A DNA stretch of 64,000 nt from Bacteroidales bacterium (GTDB taxonomy: Bacteria; Bacteroidota; Bacteroidia; Bacteroidales; ML635J-15). The first letter of the stretch is position 1. The number at the start of each line of letters is the position of its first letter. The translations under genes and the position numbers were made by a program. This document shows positions 63,321-64,000 of this stretch, piece by piece. The notes under the pieces are model-generated. The model was given only the letters and a program-made list of their open reading frames with translations, was not told where the DNA came from and did no database searches. The stretch covers positions 1 to 64,000 of the forward strand of contig QKHS01000017.1 of assembly GCA_003249955.1 (NCBI GenBank). Direction: 5' to 3'.

Positions 63321-64000
63321 ATGAACACTTTTGTTTTTGTCGTATGCGGAGGCCGGGAACATATCGAAGAATTAAATTTTTCGCTGAAATTTTTACGCCA
63401 TTACTCAAAAAACAAGATAGTTGTAATAACAGACTCCGGACGTAACGAAATAAAAATTGATCATAACAATATTATTGACATAGAAACCCCGCGGGAATTT
63501 AACAACCATCAGGCAAGTATTTATCTTAAGACTTCTATAAACAAATTTCTGGAAAAGGGCAATAACTACTGTTATCTTGATGGCGACATTGTTGCTGTTG
63601 ACCCAAAAGTTGATGAAATATTTAATCACTTTGTAAGCCCTGTTTCTTTTGGCTCAGATCACTGTAAAATAAACGAGTTCAGTCCGCATGCAATAAACTG
63701 CAGTTGCGAAGAAGAAGTAATTGAAAAAGAAAAATTCTTCAATTCAAAACTGGCTGAACTATTCGGAAAAATAAATCTATCTGATGAAATAATAAAAAAA
63801 CAATCCGAAGAACTTCTTTCTGTTTTCAAGAAGTACAGTGCAAAACCTGTAAAGCATTTGTTTAAAACCACCAGCTATTTATTGAAAAGATATATTATTC
63901 CTTTGAAATCGTTTAAATTACAAGGATATAAATTCAATAAAAAGAACAGATGCTGGTACAACAACAATGGTAATATCATATTGTTTGACTATGGATTTTA
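63321..64000 (+). CDS. Glycosyltransferase-like protein, incomplete at the window end
   Basis: A frame of 226 codons starts at the ATG 63321 (MNTFVFVVCGGREHIEELN) and is open to the last base. It has an alpha/beta beginning (VVITDSGRNEIKI) and a DxD-like motif in YCYLDGDIVAVDPKVDEIF (about residues 90-110), as in GT-A glycosyltransferases of the GT8 type. The remainder is Lys-rich and unassigned. It follows the twitch rSAM gene by 42 nt and probably continues the operon. Confidence 0.72.
   Translation, partial: MNTFVFVVCGGREHIEELNFSLKFLRHYSKNKIVVITDSGRNEIKIDHNNIIDIETPREFNNHQASIYLKTSINKFLEKGNNYCYLDGDIVAVDPKVDEIFNHFVSPVSFGSDHCKINEFSPHAINCSCEEEVIEKEKFFNSKLAELFGKINLSDEIIKKQSEELLSVFKKYSAKPVKHLFKTTSYLLKRYIIPLKSFKLQGYKFNKKNRCWYNNNGNIILFDYGF

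Overview
The window is AT-rich chromosomal DNA from a member of the Bacteroidota, most likely Bacteroidales or a close relative. The evidence is: promoters of the TTTG-N19/20-TAnnTTTG type close to start codons; the Bacteroidota-specific order rpmB-rpmG-DUF4295-ftsY; secreted peptidases ending in type A type IX secretion (T9SS) sorting domains; and sulfonolipid-type genes. I see no rRNA, tRNA, transposase, CRISPR array or phage gene.

Layout. 1-14.8 kb is mostly housekeeping: fabG, a VWA-like membrane protein, a glutamine synthetase, a YdcF-family protein, rtcB divergent from a WYL regulator across a perfect 9-bp palindrome, two lipoproteins (one an M49-type peptidase), a frameshifted zinc-ribbon membrane protein, the ribosomal L28/L33 operon, ftsY and pyk. 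15-30 kb is rich in secreted proteins and peptidases: two tandem C10 peptidases, a C69 dipeptidase, a 1346-residue gingipain-like C25 protease, a catalytic/non-catalytic M16 pair, and two small secreted proteins sharing one sorting domain. 30.1-35.1 kb is a tightly packed heterodisulfide-reductase-like (Hdr) redox operon. Only 25 bp further on starts an apparent sulfonolipid (capnine) set: an alpha-oxoamine synthase, a cysteate-synthase-like PLP enzyme and a short-chain reductase, followed by a double-VOC protein. 38.6-41.6 kb holds hairpin repeats, an AAA_14/DUF4143 ATPase and an array of three 20-bp repeats spaced exactly 32 bp.

41.6-64 kb is a cell-surface or natural-product locus. It combines sugar genes (UDP-glucuronate-epimerase-like, Wzm/Wzt-type ABC exporter, DegT aminotransferase, NeuD-like acyltransferase, GT2, a GT-like gene running off the end, AsnB-like amidotransferase) with a dedicated acyl-chain set (acyl carrier protein, dehydratase, two ketosynthases with intact catalytic residues, a FabL-like enoyl reductase) and four radical-SAM enzymes, two of them paralogues. 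I infer that it builds and exports an acylated, radical-SAM-modified glycan or glycoconjugate. The product is not predictable from sequence, and this is the best candidate for an undescribed system. A frameshifted AlbA_2/ATPase/KTSC gene and an HTH remnant sit inside it.

Two genes appear broken by single-base deletions, one next to a six-T homopolymer. Sequencing error must be excluded before calling either a true pseudogene.
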